From Gracilariopsis chorda (taxonomy: Eukaryota; Rhodophyta; Florideophyceae; Gracilariales; Gracilariaceae), in the NCBI GenBank assembly GCA_003194525.1, contig NBIV01000342.1, forward strand, positions 21,066 to 85,065: DNA of 64,000 nt. Direction: 5' to 3'. Made by a program: the position numbers and the translations under genes. Below the pieces are notes generated by a model that did not search any database, was not told where the DNA came from, and worked only from the letters and a program-made list of their open reading frames with translations. Positions 1 through 12,329 of this stretch are shown piece after piece (position 1 is the stretch's first letter; each line of letters starts with the position of its first letter).

Positions 1-496
1 TGCTTGACACGTATGAAACTCTGTATCTCCTTGATTGGAACTGGAATGAGGGGGTTATGTGAAGAAGTATGAAGTCAGTAATAGAGGGGGAGTGTTCGAA
101 GTCAATCTGTGATGTTGCAGTCATTGTATTCTATCAGTAGTATTTGGATGACGTACTTTGATGTCACTGAAACGCACTGTGCCGGAGTGGAATGGGGTGG
201 CACATACACGTGTGCAGATAGTACATTGAGCACACTGTAGAGTACACCCAGGTATGGTAGGTAAGCAAAGGGCACAAGTAGTACAGCAATGGTACTATGT
301 TGCAGAGTAATATATCTGGCATGAGGTGTACAGGTACATGAAGCTATTGATGACGTGTGAGTTAATGTGCTGACGTGTGAGCTTGTTGGCTATGTCACAC
401 TTGTCTTTGTTTGAATTACGGTGACGTGCACGGATGAATTCCGATGTGATGACAGGTAAATTGGTGCTTTCTCACTATATTGTGTAGTCACGTAAC

Positions 497-589
497 TTGT
501 TGTGCTACGCTGGCACATTGTTGTGCTATGCTGTCACATTGTTGTGCTACGCTGGCACATTGTTGTGCTACGCTGACACATTGTTGTGC
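497..589. repeat. 21-bp minisatellite, about 4.4 copies
   Basis: Four consecutive 21-bp units beginning TTGTTGTGCTACGCTGGCAC are followed by a partial fifth, with one to three substitutions per unit. The open frame across it on the minus strand (a heptapeptide AQQCASV repeated) is a by-product of the 21-bp period. Bases 1-496 hold nothing else I recognise. Confidence 0.9.
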
Positions 590-705
590 ATGGATAATGT
601 AAGCTGTTGTGAGTTTGTGCTTACAGGACTCTGTTATGTCAGACAAAGATTGGTAGTATTGAGTTTCTCTGCTTTGAAGATTAGGTTTACTCTGAGTTAG
701 AGTCA

Positions 706-1222
706 GAAGTTGGAGGCAGATGGAAGTTATATATAAGTTGTGATTTACAAGCCTCCGAAGTAAATCTGGGTTGGAGCTGGCGAACTTCCTTTGCACTCCC
801 CTACCTTCCCTTTCCCTTCCGCTTCAACTTCTAACGCTGTAGTAGCTGGACACGTGGGTGTGTTAATCTAAACCACTTTTTCACTACCACTTGTACGCAC
901 TACTGTGCATATATACACTTTCAGTAGCCAATCACAACCCAGATTCACGTTGAGCTTGCACAGCGACACATATGTGATTTTGCAGAGGCACCCTCCAACA
1001 TAGCCCATGCTCCCCGGAACATTTGGTTTTCAATGACAGAACAGGTACTTGCCCAACACCCTCCCTCTGTCACTGACGTCATACGTCTAGCGGTATTGAT
1101 AGCAGTTGAAGTAGAAGGGAAAGGAAAGGTAGGGAAATGCAAAGGAAGTTCGCCACATCTGGTACCCATTTACTTGGAGGTTGTACAATCACAAATTATA
1201 TAAACCTCTAACTTCGTCTTCG
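706..1222. repeat. imperfect inverted repeat, arms about 130 bp
   Basis: Bases ~706-836 reappear in reverse complement at ~1094-1222. Shared blocks include GGCGAACTTCCTTTGCA, a run like CTACCTTCCCTTTCCCTTC, and a TATA-like stretch near the outer end of each arm. The space between holds a Copia LTR fragment. It could be a transposon flanked by inverted repeats or two LTR pieces in opposite orientation; I cannot decide. Confidence 0.65.
836..1095 (-). repeat. Copia LTR fragment (upstream copy)
   Basis: This stretch is a direct repeat of 1652-1913, about 80% identical by eye. On the minus strand it reads purine-rich tract GACAGAGGGAGGG, then TGTTGGGCAAG, the layout of a polypurine tract followed by the first bases of a 3' LTR at 1058. 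A TATA-like TATATATGCAC lies inside. It appears to be the 3' end of a further Copia copy of the same family. Confidence 0.6.
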
Positions 1223-1651
1223 TCGCAAATTAGAATTCAACTGAAACCTAAACCAGTAGCCGGGGACACTGAATATTACCAAGAATCATGTAACATAACA
1301 TAACCTCGCTAGCACTACTCATGATACCTTACATAAACTGAACACAATAACGTGCCAACACGGCACCATAAGTTACGTGCCTACGCACAACCATGACAAG
1401 TCACAAATTCAAAACAAACAACACAAATTGACATTCCAATGCATGCAAACGCATCCAAATTCATCCATGCACGTCCCAGTAATTCACCACATCACGTGTA
1501 AGTGTAAGTGCACCAATTCACACGTCATAAACGACTTCTTGTACCTCTAAACATGATGACAGTACCCATACTCCTCACCAAAGTTGAACCGCTGTAACAT
1601 ATGTCCAGTGTGTCCAACTATCATAAGTACGTGCCCTATAAACTGTGCAGA

Positions 1652-1890
1652 CTGTACTAGCTGGACATGTGGGTGTGCCAATCTAGTCCACTTGTGCACT
1701 ACCACTTCTACGCACTACAGTGCATATGTGCATTTGCAGTAGCCAATCACAAGCCAGATTCACGTTGAGTTTGCACAGCGACGCATATGCGCTTTTGCCG
1801 AGGCACCCTCCAAAAAATCCCATGCTCCCCGGAACATTTGGTTTTTTCAGTGACAGAACAGGTACTTTTCTAACACCCTCTCTCTGTCAC
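1652..1890 (-). repeat. Copia 3' LTR start and polypurine tract
   Basis: It lies just 3' (minus strand) of the Copia pol frame that ends at 1896. The minus strand shows GACAGAGAGAGGG (1876-1890) directly followed by TGTTAGAAAAG, so the LTR begins at 1875 and runs leftwards. It shares about 80% identity with 836-1095. The far end of the LTR was not found. Bases 1230-1650 hold nothing else recognised. Confidence 0.6.
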
Positions 1891-1895
1891 TGACT

Positions 1896-4800
1896 TCATA
1901 AGTCTAGGGGTAGAAGGCCACCGTCACCGCGGAAGTTCTCCAGCTTCACCCGCCCAAGTGCCTTCGTAAGCATATGAGCAACCATGTCTTCTGTGGAGCA
2001 GTACTGCAACTGAATAGCTTTCTCACGTAGAGCCTTTCGTGTGAATTGAAAGCGAATTTCGATATGCTTCGTACGCTTATTGACAACCCAATTGCGAGCG
2101 AGGTATATGCAGTCTTGAATGTCCACATAAACCGTTGTGGGTTCAACCATCAGCCTTATGGACTCATCTACGTGCAGGCCAATTGCTTCACTGATGGCAC
2201 TCCCAAGTCTTCTCAGCCAGGTTGCCTCTTTCGCTCAGGAACATAGATAGACTCACATACTCAGCCTTGGCACTGGACAGCGCAACTACGTCTGTTGGCG
2301 TGAGCCCCAAGACACAGGAGCACCACCCATTATGAACAGATACCCACTAGTAGACCTGCGTGTCGATATGTCATCTGCCCAGTCGGAGTCTACATATTCA
2401 TAAAGCTGAGTATCCGAGCAGGATCCATACGTGAGTTCAAAAGATCGAGTGCCGTTGAGGTACCTCAGTACACGCTTGACTGCCTTCCAATGAGTCTCTA
2501 CAGGTTTGTCGACATATTTTGCTAGCTTGGACAATGCAAAAGATATGTCCAGTCGAGTACCCACAGAAAGATACATTAGAGAGCCAATCTGTTGCCTGTA
2601 TGGGATGCTTGTCATAGGTTCCTCAATCTGAGTAAGGTCCACTTTGAAGTCCATGGGAGTGTCCACTGGCTTCGAATGAAACATGCCAAACCGTTCGAGG
2701 ACCTTGTACGTGGACACTGACTGCCTCAGGTACAACTTTTTCTTACCTTCGTCCCGACGAATCTCGAATCCTAGAATCATGCGAGCATCATCCCTGTCCT
2801 TAATTCGAAGACGGTTCGACAGCTCAGTTTTCAATCAATCTATTGCATCCATTGATCGAAATGCTATAGTTAGGTCGTCTACGTACAGAGCAATGATTAC
2901 CAACACTTCCAGTATCATCTCGATGTAAACACACTCTTTAGCACAGTTTGGCTTCAGACCCAGTTCTTCGACAAGGAAGGCATCAATCTTTGCTTTCCAT
3001 TGCCTTGGTCCCTGTCGCAGCACATATAGAGCTTTCTTTAGATTGCACACCACGTCCTCGTTGCCAGATTTTACGAACTCATCTGGCTGCTTCATATACA
3101 CAGTTTCCTCGACGTCGCCAGTCAAAAATGCATTCTTCACATCCATCTGGTGTAGGTAATAGTCCTGCACTGCCACAGTGGACAGAATCACTCTTATGGA
3201 TGTAAACTTGACTACTGGCACATATGTCTCTGAAAAGTTGACGCACTCAAATCGTAGGATACCACGAAAAACCATGCGAGCCTTGTAACGCACTGTTTGG
3301 TCACCACATACATTGACCTCATACTTTTGCATAAATATCCATTTGGACGAAATAACGTTGTCGTTGGCTGGTGTTGGCACTAAGTCCCACTTTAAATGCT
3401 CCATCAATGACTCATACTCACTACCCAAAGCTTTGATCCATGCCTTGGAATCCAGTCGTGACACTGCATCCAAATACGAAGATGGGATGTCATCAATGGC
3501 TGTGAGTAGGGCTGTGCCACGCCACCAAGAGGTAGGAGCTTTGCGTTGAAGAGTGGATGTTGGGAGTGTTTGTGCTTCTGGTATCTCGGAGTCACTATGA
3601 GAAGCAGCTGTGGGCTCATTATGACGGCCTGAATCATCGTCAAGTGCAGTGTCTGGTGCAGCAGGATCATCTTGAGCAGCATGGGTGGGTGTCGTAAAAA
3701 TAGGAGTGACTTTCGATTTGAACTTTTCTGATACGTTAATTTCAGCATAATTGTCATCATTGACGTGGTGAGTACCCTGCTTGGAATCACAAAACTGGTT
3801 AAATCTCACATCCCTGGACACAACTACCTTGTGTTCCTGATGATCCCACAATTTTAACCCATGCGAGCCAGATTTGTACCCAGTACAGGTCGTCTCTATT
3901 GCACGTGGCTCTAGCTTTTTGAGCTTGTGGTCCACTACTTTGTATCAGCATCTACTACCAAACACACGCATACTGCTCAACTCAGGCTTTTGTCCACTCC
4001 AAAATTCGAATGCTGTCACGTTATTTTGGAGGGCTCTGCATGTCACTCTCTTGCGCACGTACACTGCAACGTTCTGTGTCTTAGCCCACAAACGTTTAGG
4101 CAGATTCTTGTAAAGCAACATTGAACTAATGAAGTCCATGAGTGTTCTTTTAAAGATTTCTGCGAGACCATTCCGATGTAGATTGTAAGGCACCGTGCGC
4201 TGTTGTTCAATAAAATGGCATTCAGGTTCGTGTGTTAACTTGTTTGACAAATCACCACTAGCGTTGTCTGTGCATAACGCATGTAAGACACATTTGCGTG
4301 CAGTTAAAATGTTCGCATGCTTGCCGGTCTGGTGTTTGGCAAACTTGAGCCACTTTACAAACATTTGCAGCACCTCATCTTTGGTCTTGAGCATGTACAC
4401 GAAGCAAAAATGGGAGTAATCATCAATGAATGTGACAAAGTAACGCGAGCCACCCAAGAAAACAACCTTTATTGGACCACAGATATCAGATTGAACGAGT
4501 TCCAGTGGTGTTTTAGCCCGTTCTTCCCCTTGCTTGAGAGTGGGAGTGCAGGTAGACTTTGCCACAATACAGGAGTCCCACACATCAATCGATTGAGTCA
4601 CACCCACATTCAGCCCGGCCACAGCACCACTTCGAGCCATATGGTTGATGCCATCAACATTTATATGAGCCACTCGTACATGCAGTAGTGACAAGTGTGA
4701 CAGAATTGCGCGATTGGATGGTCTCGATGGGTCAATGTCGGTGCACAAGTAGTACCGGCCTTTAATTCGACGCCCTTTTGCAAACAGCGCCGAGCCCTTA

Positions 4801-5914
4801 TACACACATACTTCGTGCTGGTCGAGAACCACAGTAGCACCCCAGTCACATATCAACGATACCGAGAGCAGATGGTACTTCAAGCTCGGTACACGCACCA
4901 CATTTCTCAACCGGCAATCACGGTTTGCCCTTCAACAGCAAGATCAATGTTGATACTGCCATGGCCACGTGACTCTACCTTGGAATCACTACCGATGCTC
5001 ACACTAGACGACATTTTGCTCTCTTATGTTTGGAACATGGAGTCATCATAAGTCATTTTCGCAGTTTCTTCAGAGTCACCGATCCAGTCACTTTTTGTGG
5101 CCATGATAGAACCGCTGGAAATGAGACACACGTATTCAGAACCACTGCAGCCCACAGCGTCTTCGTTGCCGAGAACAGTGTGCAGACTTGGGTAGGGACC
5201 AGGACCTTGTTCTTTGTTAGCATCATAACGTTGTTTCTTAAAACAGTTTCTCTGGATCCTTCTTGCCACAGTAGTACCACACAACGGACTTCTTCCGAGA
5301 CTCCCTGCCCACCAAAGCTGCGTCACTACCAGATTCTTCCCTTTCAAGTTCATGCATTTACTGCTCTTCTTGCAGCAAACGACTCTACACAAACTCCAGT
5401 TCGAGTTTGCGGTCACCAATTGTAGTCTCGATAGCAACGATGAGGTGCTCAAAGCCTTCCGTTATTCCACATAAGTAGCCATAGCAATGTCTTCACCCTC
5501 ACCCGTGACATCCATACTCTTAAGATCCCATGCGAGATAACGTACGCGATTGATGAACTGTAACATTTTCCCGTCATCCTGCATCTTGGCGGTATAGAAG
5601 GAACGTCGCGCATTGATTCGGTTGAGCAGCTTCTTGCGCTGAAACACATCGCATATGGCTTTCCACATTTCTCCAGCATTGTCCGTTTCTCTAACATGAT
5701 CCAAATGCTCATCACTGACGGTCAGAGGAATCACAGTTCGTGCCTTGGCATCTCTCTTTTTCCACTCTGACAAATCGTCATCGTCCGTGGGTTTGGTTGT
5801 TTCGAGATGGTCATCGAGGTCTTTGAGTGCCAGAAGCACCTCAACGTTTTGCTTCCATACGTGGAACTTGTCTTCTTCCAGCTCCTCGATCTTCATGCCA
5901 TCGAACGAGTCCAT
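1896..5914 (-). pseudogene. Ty1/Copia gag-pol, decayed
   Basis: The order is that of a Copia polyprotein. Gag (UBN2-like, ~5914-5462) begins at an ATG at 5914. A poor protease/linker segment follows (~5450-4920), with the DSGA-type motif replaced by DSEE. Integrase lies at ~4910-3945, with SDICGP and TDN motifs and a degraded NGLAE. Reverse transcriptase lies at ~3520-2835 with YVDDL intact. RNase H lies at ~2834-1896 (SDWADD; the segment like TKHIEIRFQF near the end). The frame is broken at least four times (stops or shifts near 5460, 4930, 3940, 2835 and 2285), so it is not functional. A family Copia polyprotein is normally one frame of about 1300-1400 codons, and the span here fits that. 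It has no intact partner in the window. Confidence 0.92.
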
Positions 5915-5956
5915 TGTAGGTGAAAATGAACTACAAGGTGCAATTACAACAACAGA

Positions 5957-6470
5957 CAGTCACCATTAGTAAGAAACAAACAAAAAATATAAAAACTTAA
6001 AATTCAGACGCACTGGCAGGGAGTACTATTCCGGCTACCCTATGGAGTAGAACCCTTAGCCTTCGGAGACCCTCCGGGTAGGAAATGAATTCTTCTGTCT
6101 ACCTCCTCCTACATTTGAGGAGAAGGTGCGATGCTCTCTACGAGACGTCCAGATTATGGTTGCTGACCAAAGATATGCCTTCACCAATACAGGCTCTCTG
6201 GTGTCTTGCAAGAACTTGCGCGACCACGAGACTGAAGTTGCTCTGGTATCCAAAGTACGCTACTGATGGGCAATCAAAATAGGCCACGCGCGCCCTTATC
6301 CTGAAAAGGAGGTCAGCCTACGCCACGTCGCCTCTCCGTACAAACGCCGAAAGGTCAGATGCACAGATCATAAGCTCGTTATGGAATACCTTCAACACAG
6401 TCCAAATATCCTGACATACAGTCAGGACCAATAGGAAGAGATAAATACTCGCACCAGTGCAGTACGCCAT
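5957..6470 (-). repeat. Copia 5' LTR/leader-like region
   Basis: It lies directly upstream of the Copia gag start at 5914. Bases ~5976-6470 match ~10970-11440 patchily in the same orientation: AGNRTACTAT-CCGG-TACCCTA, CGAGACGTCCA, and AGGA-GAGATAAAT near the right end. The second copy also lies upstream of a Copia gag, so both are best read as 5' LTRs of two related elements. Near 5957-5970 the minus strand reads TGGTGACTGTC, a possible primer site. It does not resemble the 3' LTR at 1652-1875, which is unexplained. Confidence 0.45.
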
Positions 6471-6594
6471 GGCACCCTCCCCACGAAAGCACCCGCTGAA
6501 GTTACCAGGTCTTTACGAGCAACACATTTATACACCCGAAAGGACCGATGGGAAGCCGCCCCACAGTACACGTGCTTTGGTTCCAGCCGCCAGG

Positions 6595-8335
6595 CTAACG
6601 TCTCCGATTACTCGGATCAACTGCTCGTCGCACTAGACACCGAGTATACCCCAAACCAGTGCTGGGCAACACAAAACTCCTTAAGGCTTTTATGTGACAT
6701 TTTTGGCACGGGAGCTCAGCTTTATGACCCTTGATGCCAAGAATTTTGCTTGCAGCGGGCCAATCAGCGGTGATAAAGAGAAGCAATGCATGTGCAGTTC
6801 TAACTGTTGAATCATGACAAAGCATAGATACCACCTTTTCGAGTTGCTGTAGGTCTTTGACAAGTGGCGCAAGGAATCAGTCAAAGTTCTTTGTTACATG
6901 ACATCCAGGGACAAATCCAGAAAGAAGAGCGTTTGAAGCTTGAAAACGGTACTCAGGTGGATAATGCAAAACCGTGAACATCAAAGGCCACAGAGATTCT
7001 TTCATCGTTCGCACTCTGTACACTTCGACACAATTCGTGGAGGTGGATAAGAAAATTTAAAGCTCTGCATGTCTGTTCCAAAATTGCATTTCGTATGTAT
7101 GCTTATCTCTGAAGTACTCGCCACTGTAATAGTCGACATACAGCATATCAGTCTTGTTATTAGAAATAGAGGTATAGGTTTTTATGCATTCGTTCATAAG
7201 GCACTCAAAGGAATTGAGCTCTCTGCACAACGCTGAAAGCTGCTCAGAAATCAATCAGTACCAATACTTGCGATGAACGGTGATGCAACTGTAACAACCA
7301 AATCTTGGGCACTTTACGTCATGAAAAAGTCGTGCTATCACTGGCGCATGATCATGATGGCACATAGCTCCAAAGCATCTTCGTACTCTTACTCGTTTCC
7401 TATTATACTGACAGATCACATCATTGCTAAATTTGGAAGCTATAAAACTTGTTCGAAAAAGTCACCCTGCTTGACTATCGAAAAGTCCTCCAAATTCAAT
7501 TACGAACAGTACTTCCATCAACCGTTTCGACTCGGCCTCCTTCAGGTCTTCCATTTGTCTAGAAGGACGACCGCCAACGAAGATAATTTCATGAGCTCCC
7601 ATGTCGGAAGACAGAGTTTCTGTGACTCCGAGAATGAGCTGCATTCATCCATGAATGTTTCAGCGACATCCCAATTCTTTTGAAACAAAAGAACGTTTTG
7701 CTCGGCTTCATTACTGTACATATCAACACCAACACTACATGCGGTCTCTATTTGCGCCATATAGGCCAAATTAAACGTTTTTCCAGCATCATCTTCAGCA
7801 CTCTGATGATCCTGTGCTGGTTCCTGTGGTAAATTGTTTTCCCGAACTATGCTCTCTCGATCCATGGGTTTGATAACCACGCAATCGTGATCCTTTGGCT
7901 ATTGCAGAGCTCTGTGGCCAGTCTGGCTGTGTCCTTCATCGTAACGAATAATATCACGGGTTCTTGCGGGGCCAGGGCTACGGTCACAATAATAAACGTT
8001 CGATGGATTACTCGATGAGTTCTCTTTTGAATTCTTTGAATTCGGGCAAGAACCATTCCCTTGGTCTGGTTCCAGCGCTTGAAAAGGTCTTGCAAGGGAC
8101 TTTGTGATTTTCACTCTCTTCGAAGGTGTAGGCAAGGAATTAAAATGCTGCTCCACCTGATTACCTGGAGCTCCACTGTGTTTGCTACCTGTTTCTCTTC
8201 GTGTCTCAGAACCGCCTGTCGATGAACAGCTTTGCTCACTGTTTGTACTTTCCTCCCCCGTACAACCTTCCAGGCCAACAAACTTCCAGAAACTCTAGTA
8301 CCTGCATTTTGACAAAAGCGTTGCCTCGACGACAT
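6595..8335 (-). pseudogene. CACTA-type (tnp2) transposase remnant
   Basis: Minus-strand fragments in several frames resemble the tnp2 transposase of CACTA/En-Spm elements. The best piece (6595-6834) has ADWPAASKILGIKGHK followed by CQKCHIK, the family's conserved (D)xPA...GxKGH...CxxC block. Just upstream (~6840-7060) lie a PPEYRFQ segment and a SGFVPGC segment, as expected in order, broken by a stop. Pieces at 7057-7254 and 7462-8335 are compatible with the N-terminal half but carry no firm motif. It is dead, with stops and frame changes throughout. No convincing CACTA termini were found. Confidence 0.75.
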
Positions 8336-8339
8336 GCGT

Positions 8340-9830
8340 GCAAGGTGATTACAGGTTACCTTGGCTAGAAAAGAGAAGGTGCAAATACGACGTCAAAACT
8401 AGGGCACGCACTTTTCAGGATATCACGAATCAGTTATAGACCATGCAGAATAAGGACTCCTGCCTTTCCGAAACGAAACGGTACTCCTCCGAAATGTATA
8501 AATACGACACCTTCAACGATGGTAACGATACAAGTCCCTCTCTTCTCCATTTCAAAGTTGTGTGGCAGGCTTGTTGGTCTCCCACTCCTTGCTTCTCCTA
8601 CATATTATACTTCTGTTTCTCACAGTCGGGAACATCGGCAACCCTGATGAGTCCCCCCATCTAATCCGTTCAAACCTGCAACCCAGCGCAGCAGGCACCA
8701 CCCTAGTCTGAAAGAAACGCGTTCTTTCAATTCATACTCGGGCTGAGTCCCGACGAAGGAACAGTTCTGGTGTGGAAGGTAAAGGCTTACAGAAACGCAT
8801 GCGGGAGGTACTCAACCGAAAAATGGCAGTCCTAGAACGTCGTTAGTATCGTCCTGATTATCCTCTTTCCGAGGAATTTGTGTTTGCTGCAATGCGAAGT
8901 ATAAGAGTGTATATTTATTGCAAAAGTAACTTACCAGATAATGGCACGCTGACTTACCGTTAACTGGTTCGAAATAACCCAAGTATTGTGGTAGAGCTGC
9001 AATCCAAAACCGAAAGACATTATCGGATTCTTCGGAAGGCGGAGGGTCCATGGGTCGTAAAAATTCTCATAAAAGAGAGCCTCAGGAGGGACCGGAGCTA
9101 CAATACGGTTCGTAGTGTTCCACGTCTGGAAGCACGACCCAGGGATAACCTCTCAGCTGCATTTCCCAGTATCAATTCGAATGAAGAAGGGGCAGATACT
9201 GCCTCTCATCTGCAACGAGAACGGAATGACGATGCAGGAGCTATCATGCCGCCAGTTCCCCGAAATCTTGAGCAGAGCACTAGAGGTTGTTCAATTGAAA
9301 ACGAAGACGACGATGAGATAACACCTGTATTCTCCACATCTGTTCCATTGCTGACGGAAAAGAGAGAGTCATTTCAACCTGAAGTACCGAATTCGCATGT
9401 GCCAGCTGAGAGTATGGGTTCAATCACTCAGTCCGCAGCGGAATCTATACCTGTAGCTCAGCCAAATGTCGAACGCCGTAGTATATCTGGACAACCACAC
9501 CTGCAAAATATTCATCAGCACAGCGCAACTCGAAGAAAATAAGCGTCTGGTAGTAACGTTATAGGCCACAGTCGCATTCGTTCTGTTATTAGAAAGCGTG
9601 GTGGTTCCACCGTACCGAGGCGGGACTTAAGTTGACCCTATTGGATTCCAATAAGAGCCATTCTTAGGAGACAGTGCTGTGCAGAGTTCATTTCTAAAAT
9701 GGTAACAACACGACACACCGTGTACACGAACGATGCTTCCCTTGAGTGCGGTCGGAATGCATGGCATACGCGCCGAATCACTTTCGCCTCTAATCCTGCA
9801 ACCACATCACAAGTTTGGCGTTGCAGGAGA
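8340..9830. other. unassigned interval with one open frame
   Basis: The only sizeable frame is 8988-9542 on the plus strand (184 codons). Its product is Ser/Pro/Glu-rich and apparently disordered, with a short GPWVV segment near residue 20 that faintly recalls the GPY/F module after a Gypsy integrase. A minus-strand piece (8812-9051) contains GTAAG-type donor-like sequences. I could not assign either. The interval is probably decayed transposon. Confidence 0.35.
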
Positions 9831-9839
9831 TCAGTAATA

Positions 9840-10682
9840 ACGCTAATCGCATGTTACAGAACTGGCAGCTTGGTCGCGTTAAGCGCAAGGGCGCCATAGT
9901 CGTTGACGAGTTTGATGGCATCTTCTCGGCACATAATGGTCAAAGACTTGGACAGTATGGGTCTAGGGTCATGAATAAGTTTGGCCGTGCCACATTTGAA
10001 CGGCTCTGATTTCTTCTGTTTCTGTGACACCAGCACCAGTTTTGATGTGGATCTGGCAGGTGGCAATTTTTCCCGCTGTATTTTTTGACTCATCATACGT
10101 GCATCAGTGGTGCATCCATTTCTACAACAATGTATCCAGTGCGCATCCAATGAGAGTCCTTGGCGTATCAACATGTCTCACTGGGTTCTCCATTTGATCT
10201 ATCTGCGAGAATAGGGACGCAAACTGGTCGACACAGTCCGACATATTCTGAACATTCTACGACATTCGGAATAGCTTGGTCTGTACAGAAATACGTGACG
10301 GTGTCCTGTTAAACGCATACCTCGCATCAAGAAGTTGGAGCATACGCCAAGGGTCATCATCGACGTCTATACCCACACGCAGAGGGGCATGTCCAAGTGC
10401 GCATATTATGATTGCGCAAGCCTTTTCTCATTTGGCAAGTACACGAGAAGTAGTCTGCAGAGCGCTTGAGCCCGACGTCTGCGTCATGGCAGTACTGGAT
10501 GAGCCCTCCGAGCCTGACATTACGACATTGCAGACTCCTTTGATGCGACATGCAGCCCGTATACGATGTCCCCATAACTTATTAGTCTCACCACTTTTAC
10601 CATAGAAGCGTGGGATTTTCACACCATAGGTGAGTTCGCACTCAAAGTCAGAGTCAGATGTTGTTCCAGAAGGATTTCCCAT
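9840..10682 (-). pseudogene. second Copia-type gag remnant
   Basis: Reading from an ATG at 10682 on the minus strand, the product has the UBN2/Copia gag pattern: PRFYGKSGE, then LWGHRIRAAC-KGV, later a DPWRMLQLLDARY block, then a NVQNMSDCVDQFASLFSQID block. The frame is broken by stops near 10428, 10260 and after. No matching pol was found to the left, where tnp2 and unassigned sequence lie instead. Confidence 0.65.
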
Positions 10683-10952
10683 ACCAAAGTAATGAACAAA
10701 ACTGTAGCTGGGTGAGGGACTCGATGCTTTGAGTCTACGATCAGCTGGGACTAGAAATAGTGGATTGCGTTACAGCCATTGAATTGTAGCTGATGTCACA
10801 CTTAAAATAAACCACTGGAGTTGAGATTTGTCGACACTCAACAGCGCAGATTCCAGCGAAGACCGTGTAACAAAGTCTCAACCTCGTAGAGACGCGTCCC
10901 ATATGCAAATCACAGGAGGACTTCGGATACTGAACGCCCGGAATATACTCTT

Positions 10953-11440
10953 AGGCTGGTGTGATACCAGAGTGCAAACAAATGAAACTTCTTAAGACGG
11001 GCGCTCTATCAGAAGATACTATGCCGGTTACCCTAGAGGTCTGAATCCTCTGGTACCTGGTAGCTTTCTCTTGGTGAGATGCAGTTTCTGCGACCAGTTT
11101 TGCTCTGCGCACTTCAGAGCGCGGAGCTTTACCATCCGTACGAGACGTCCAAGGGAGGCTAGTAGCTGACGCGAGAAGCTCTCACTAATGAACCAATTCT
11201 AATAGGTTGCCGAAAAAGATCGCAATCTTCCTTGTGAACTGAAGCAAAGAATCAGGGATCGGAATCGTCGCAAATTGGCTTACCACAGACGAGTCCTTGA
11301 CAACTTGGCGCACTTTCACCACTGCGATTCGTCTTCCACAAGATTGCCTTGCTAGCAACTCACAGCGTACCTGCGCAAATATAACCAAGTCCTCGTAGAA
11401 TCCAGGAGATAAATTAGTAGAGCGCGACGTCTGCGAAAAT
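10953..11440 (-). repeat. 5' LTR and primer site of the second Copia element
   Basis: It is patchily similar to 5976-6470. On the minus strand the end of the repeat is followed by TGGTATCA (plus strand 10962-10969), the first eight bases of the initiator-Met primer site typical of Copia elements. The gag remnant starts 270 bp further on. The upstream boundary (~11440) is where similarity fades. Bases 11440-11594 are otherwise featureless. Confidence 0.5.
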
Positions 11441-11594
11441 TCGAACCTCTTGGCTCATGACCTGACGAAACGTACACAGATTAGGAACCGAAAAAGAAGA
11501 ATCGAATTGAAGTTGAACAAACAAGAAAGTAAATCAAAGAAGTGTTTCAGCCTTGATTGTTTAATCGTACTCCAAAATTTATCTCTTTGTTGTA

Positions 11595-12014
11595 TCATGC
11601 ACCTAAAGAGCCACAATATAAGTAGCATAAACGCGTTTTACCATTGGCTGGACATATATAACATGCAATGGATTTCTCAATCACGTCTTTTTGCTTCAGT
11701 ACGGCTGAAAAATCCGTTATTAAAGATTCTTTGACCGACGGATAGTCTCTAGCAGCTTTCATCAGACTTTCATCTTGAGAGTAACTATGATAGTAAAAAC
11801 TGAAAGCTGCTCCACCTAATAGTATCATTAAAGCAATAGATTTCTCTTCGATTGAATTTCCATTCATCTCAACTTTTTTGTAGTAGAAAAAAGGACTTGT
11901 TGATGTCTTCATCTTCGTTTCCTTCGATGAAAGCCATATTGTTTTCGTGGTAACTAACGGCCGCCCTCCTAGAGAGTAACATGATATGACCCCTCCCTTT
12001 TCCCAGAAGTTCAC
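11595..12014 (-). CDS. unrecognised open frame, one hydrophobic segment
   Basis: This is a 139-codon frame. The more plausible start is the internal Met at about residue 50, which precedes a ~15-residue hydrophobic stretch (ALMILLGGAAFSF) and a polar helix-like tail. I do not recognise the family. It sits between a Copia LTR and a dead Gypsy LTR with no conserved partner, and could be a gene fragment or chance. Confidence 0.25.
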   Translation of the reverse strand: MNFWEKGGVISCYSLGGRPLVTTKTIWLSSKETKMKTSTSPFFYYKKVEMNGNSIEEKSIALMILLGGAAFSFYYHSYSQDESLMKAARDYPSVKESLITDFSAVLKQKDVIEKSIACYICPANGKTRLCYLYCGSLGA

Positions 12015-12329
12015 GGCAGTGGGGGTAAGTTATATGCTGAATCCGACGTGCTGCTTCCGGTTGCAGGGAGCAGTGACTAATAGGACTGCGTATGATATCC
12101 AAATAAATCTACGTGATTTCTGGACCTGTGGCTAACGCCCAAAAGGCAGCCAGCTCGGTTGAAGGCCACGGCAGAAACCGACTTGAAGACTACAGCAGCA
12201 ATAATTCTGGATTGGTACACATCTTTTGGCGTATCAGTGCTGGATATCTAACCAAGGAACTCATTTCAAAAATTTGTTTATCAAACGATTTGCAAACGCC
12301 CTGAAGGCCCACCATCATATTACTTTGCC

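Noticed and set aside
488-796. 102-codon frame with a heptapeptide repeat
   Set aside because: Product of the 21-bp minisatellite.
6009-6040. CACTGGCAGGGAG as a CACTA left terminus
   Set aside because: The similar sequence near 11 kb is a direct, not inverted, repeat, and both lie upstream of Copia gags, so a Copia 5' region explains them better.
11595-12014. Faint resemblance to a MUL1/SP1-type ubiquitin ligase N-terminus (LLGG, Tyr pair, leucine pattern)
   Set aside because: No conserved motif and no RING domain nearby; too weak to name.
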